A stretch of DNA of 64,000 nt from NCBI GenBank assembly GCA_006503535.1, contig QYRS01000010.1, forward strand, positions 2,728,001-2,792,000. The letters run 5' to 3'. The notes beneath the pieces are model-generated. The model was not told the origin of the DNA, ran no database searches, and worked only from the letters and a program-made list of their open reading frames with translations. Below, one piece after another: positions 63,786 through 64,000 of the stretch. Source of the stretch: Arthrinium phaeospermum (Eukaryota; Ascomycota; Sordariomycetes; Amphisphaeriales; Apiosporaceae). The position numbers and the translations under genes are program-made. How positions within the stretch are numbered: position 1 is the stretch's first letter; every line of letters begins with the position of its first letter.

Positions 63786-64000
63786 ATGGGTGCACAGTCA
63801 GGCAGTCAGGACCCCTTCGAGTCGAGATGGGACCCAATGCAACGCGAAGACCCCGAACAACAGCAAAACGGGAGCATTGACGTGCATCTAGTTCGTCTTA
63901 ATCCGGTATCCCTCTCGGGTGAGACTCCCAGTACCACGCAGCCGCATCTCGAGAGACTTCGGTGCTGGATGGCATACGAGACTGCATCGAGACCAAGAAC
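63786..64000 (+). CDS. Possible gene start, open to the window edge (unknown function)
   Basis: ATG 63786 opens a frame of 71 codons that runs off the window: MGAQSGSQDPFESRWDPMQ, then a Glu/Gln-rich stretch and LRCWMAYETASRPR. The C/T-rich sequence before it looks like a 5' leader. No domain is visible in this part, and a frame of this length can arise by chance, so the call is tentative. Confidence 0.35.
   Translation, partial: MGAQSGSQDPFESRWDPMQREDPEQQQNGSIDVHLVRLNPVSLSGETPSTTQPHLERLRCWMAYETASRPR

Noticed and set aside
1..64000. Transposons, LTRs or RIP-mutated AT-rich islands
   Set aside because: No long terminal or inverted repeats, no reverse transcriptase or transposase frames and no strongly AT-rich blocks were seen.

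Overview
The window is a gene-dense piece of a filamentous ascomycete nuclear genome (Pezizomycotina, most likely Sordariomycetes, possibly Sordariales). Evidence: short spliceosomal introns (about 50-70 nt, GTAAGT/GTGAGT-type donors) that restore open frames across protein families, GC-rich third codon positions, monocistronic genes on both strands, 5' untranslated stretches of 1-2 kb, and fungal families such as SIP5, BYE1, an AA7 oligosaccharide oxidase and a DAL5-type permease. No bacterial operons, CRISPR arrays, rRNA or convincing tRNA genes were seen. All gene models were built by eye from splice sites and reading-frame phase.

Layout. 0-24.8 kb: mostly core genes. UFD1-like ubiquitin-pathway protein (-, cut by the window start), F-box/Cys-rich protein (+), actin-related ARP6 (+), an aldo/keto reductase of the ARA2 type (-), a secreted AA8 cytochrome domain with a dibasic-site repeat tail (+), a soluble-type cytochrome P450 (-) divergent from a cytochrome b5/b5-reductase fusion (+), and SIP5 (+).

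25.5-41 kb: a more accessory-looking segment with weaker GC3 bias. It holds a transcription factor that combines homeodomain, C2H2 and Zn2Cys6 modules (-), a possible tiny membrane protein, four tandem rhomboid-family genes (all -; three share a conserved upstream block and one has lost the catalytic His), an amadoriase/saccharopine-oxidase-type flavoenzyme (-), a PIF1-family helicase (+) and a small protein of unknown function (+).

41-64 kb: a DAL5-type MFS permease (-) divergent from a 1,354-residue 5-oxoprolinase (+), an unknown four-exon gene (-), proteasome subunit alpha3/PSMA4 (-) divergent from the PHD-TFIIS-SPOC factor BYE1 (+), an AA7 flavo-oxidase (+) convergent with an unknown five-exon gene (-), an M20-family amidohydrolase (-), and a possible gene running off the right edge (+).

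Connections. ARP6, BYE1, UFD1-like, F-box, SIP5 and the proteasome subunit are housekeeping genes in chromatin, transcription and protein turnover, not a functional cluster. Likely functional pairs are the permease with the oxoprolinase (838-bp shared promoter with four HGATAR sites and a 17-bp palindrome) and, more weakly, the P450 with the b5/b5-reductase fusion. The most unusual items are the AA8-plus-repeat secreted protein (possible Kex2-processed peptide precursor), the rhomboid array with its shared upstream module, and the three-module transcription factor.
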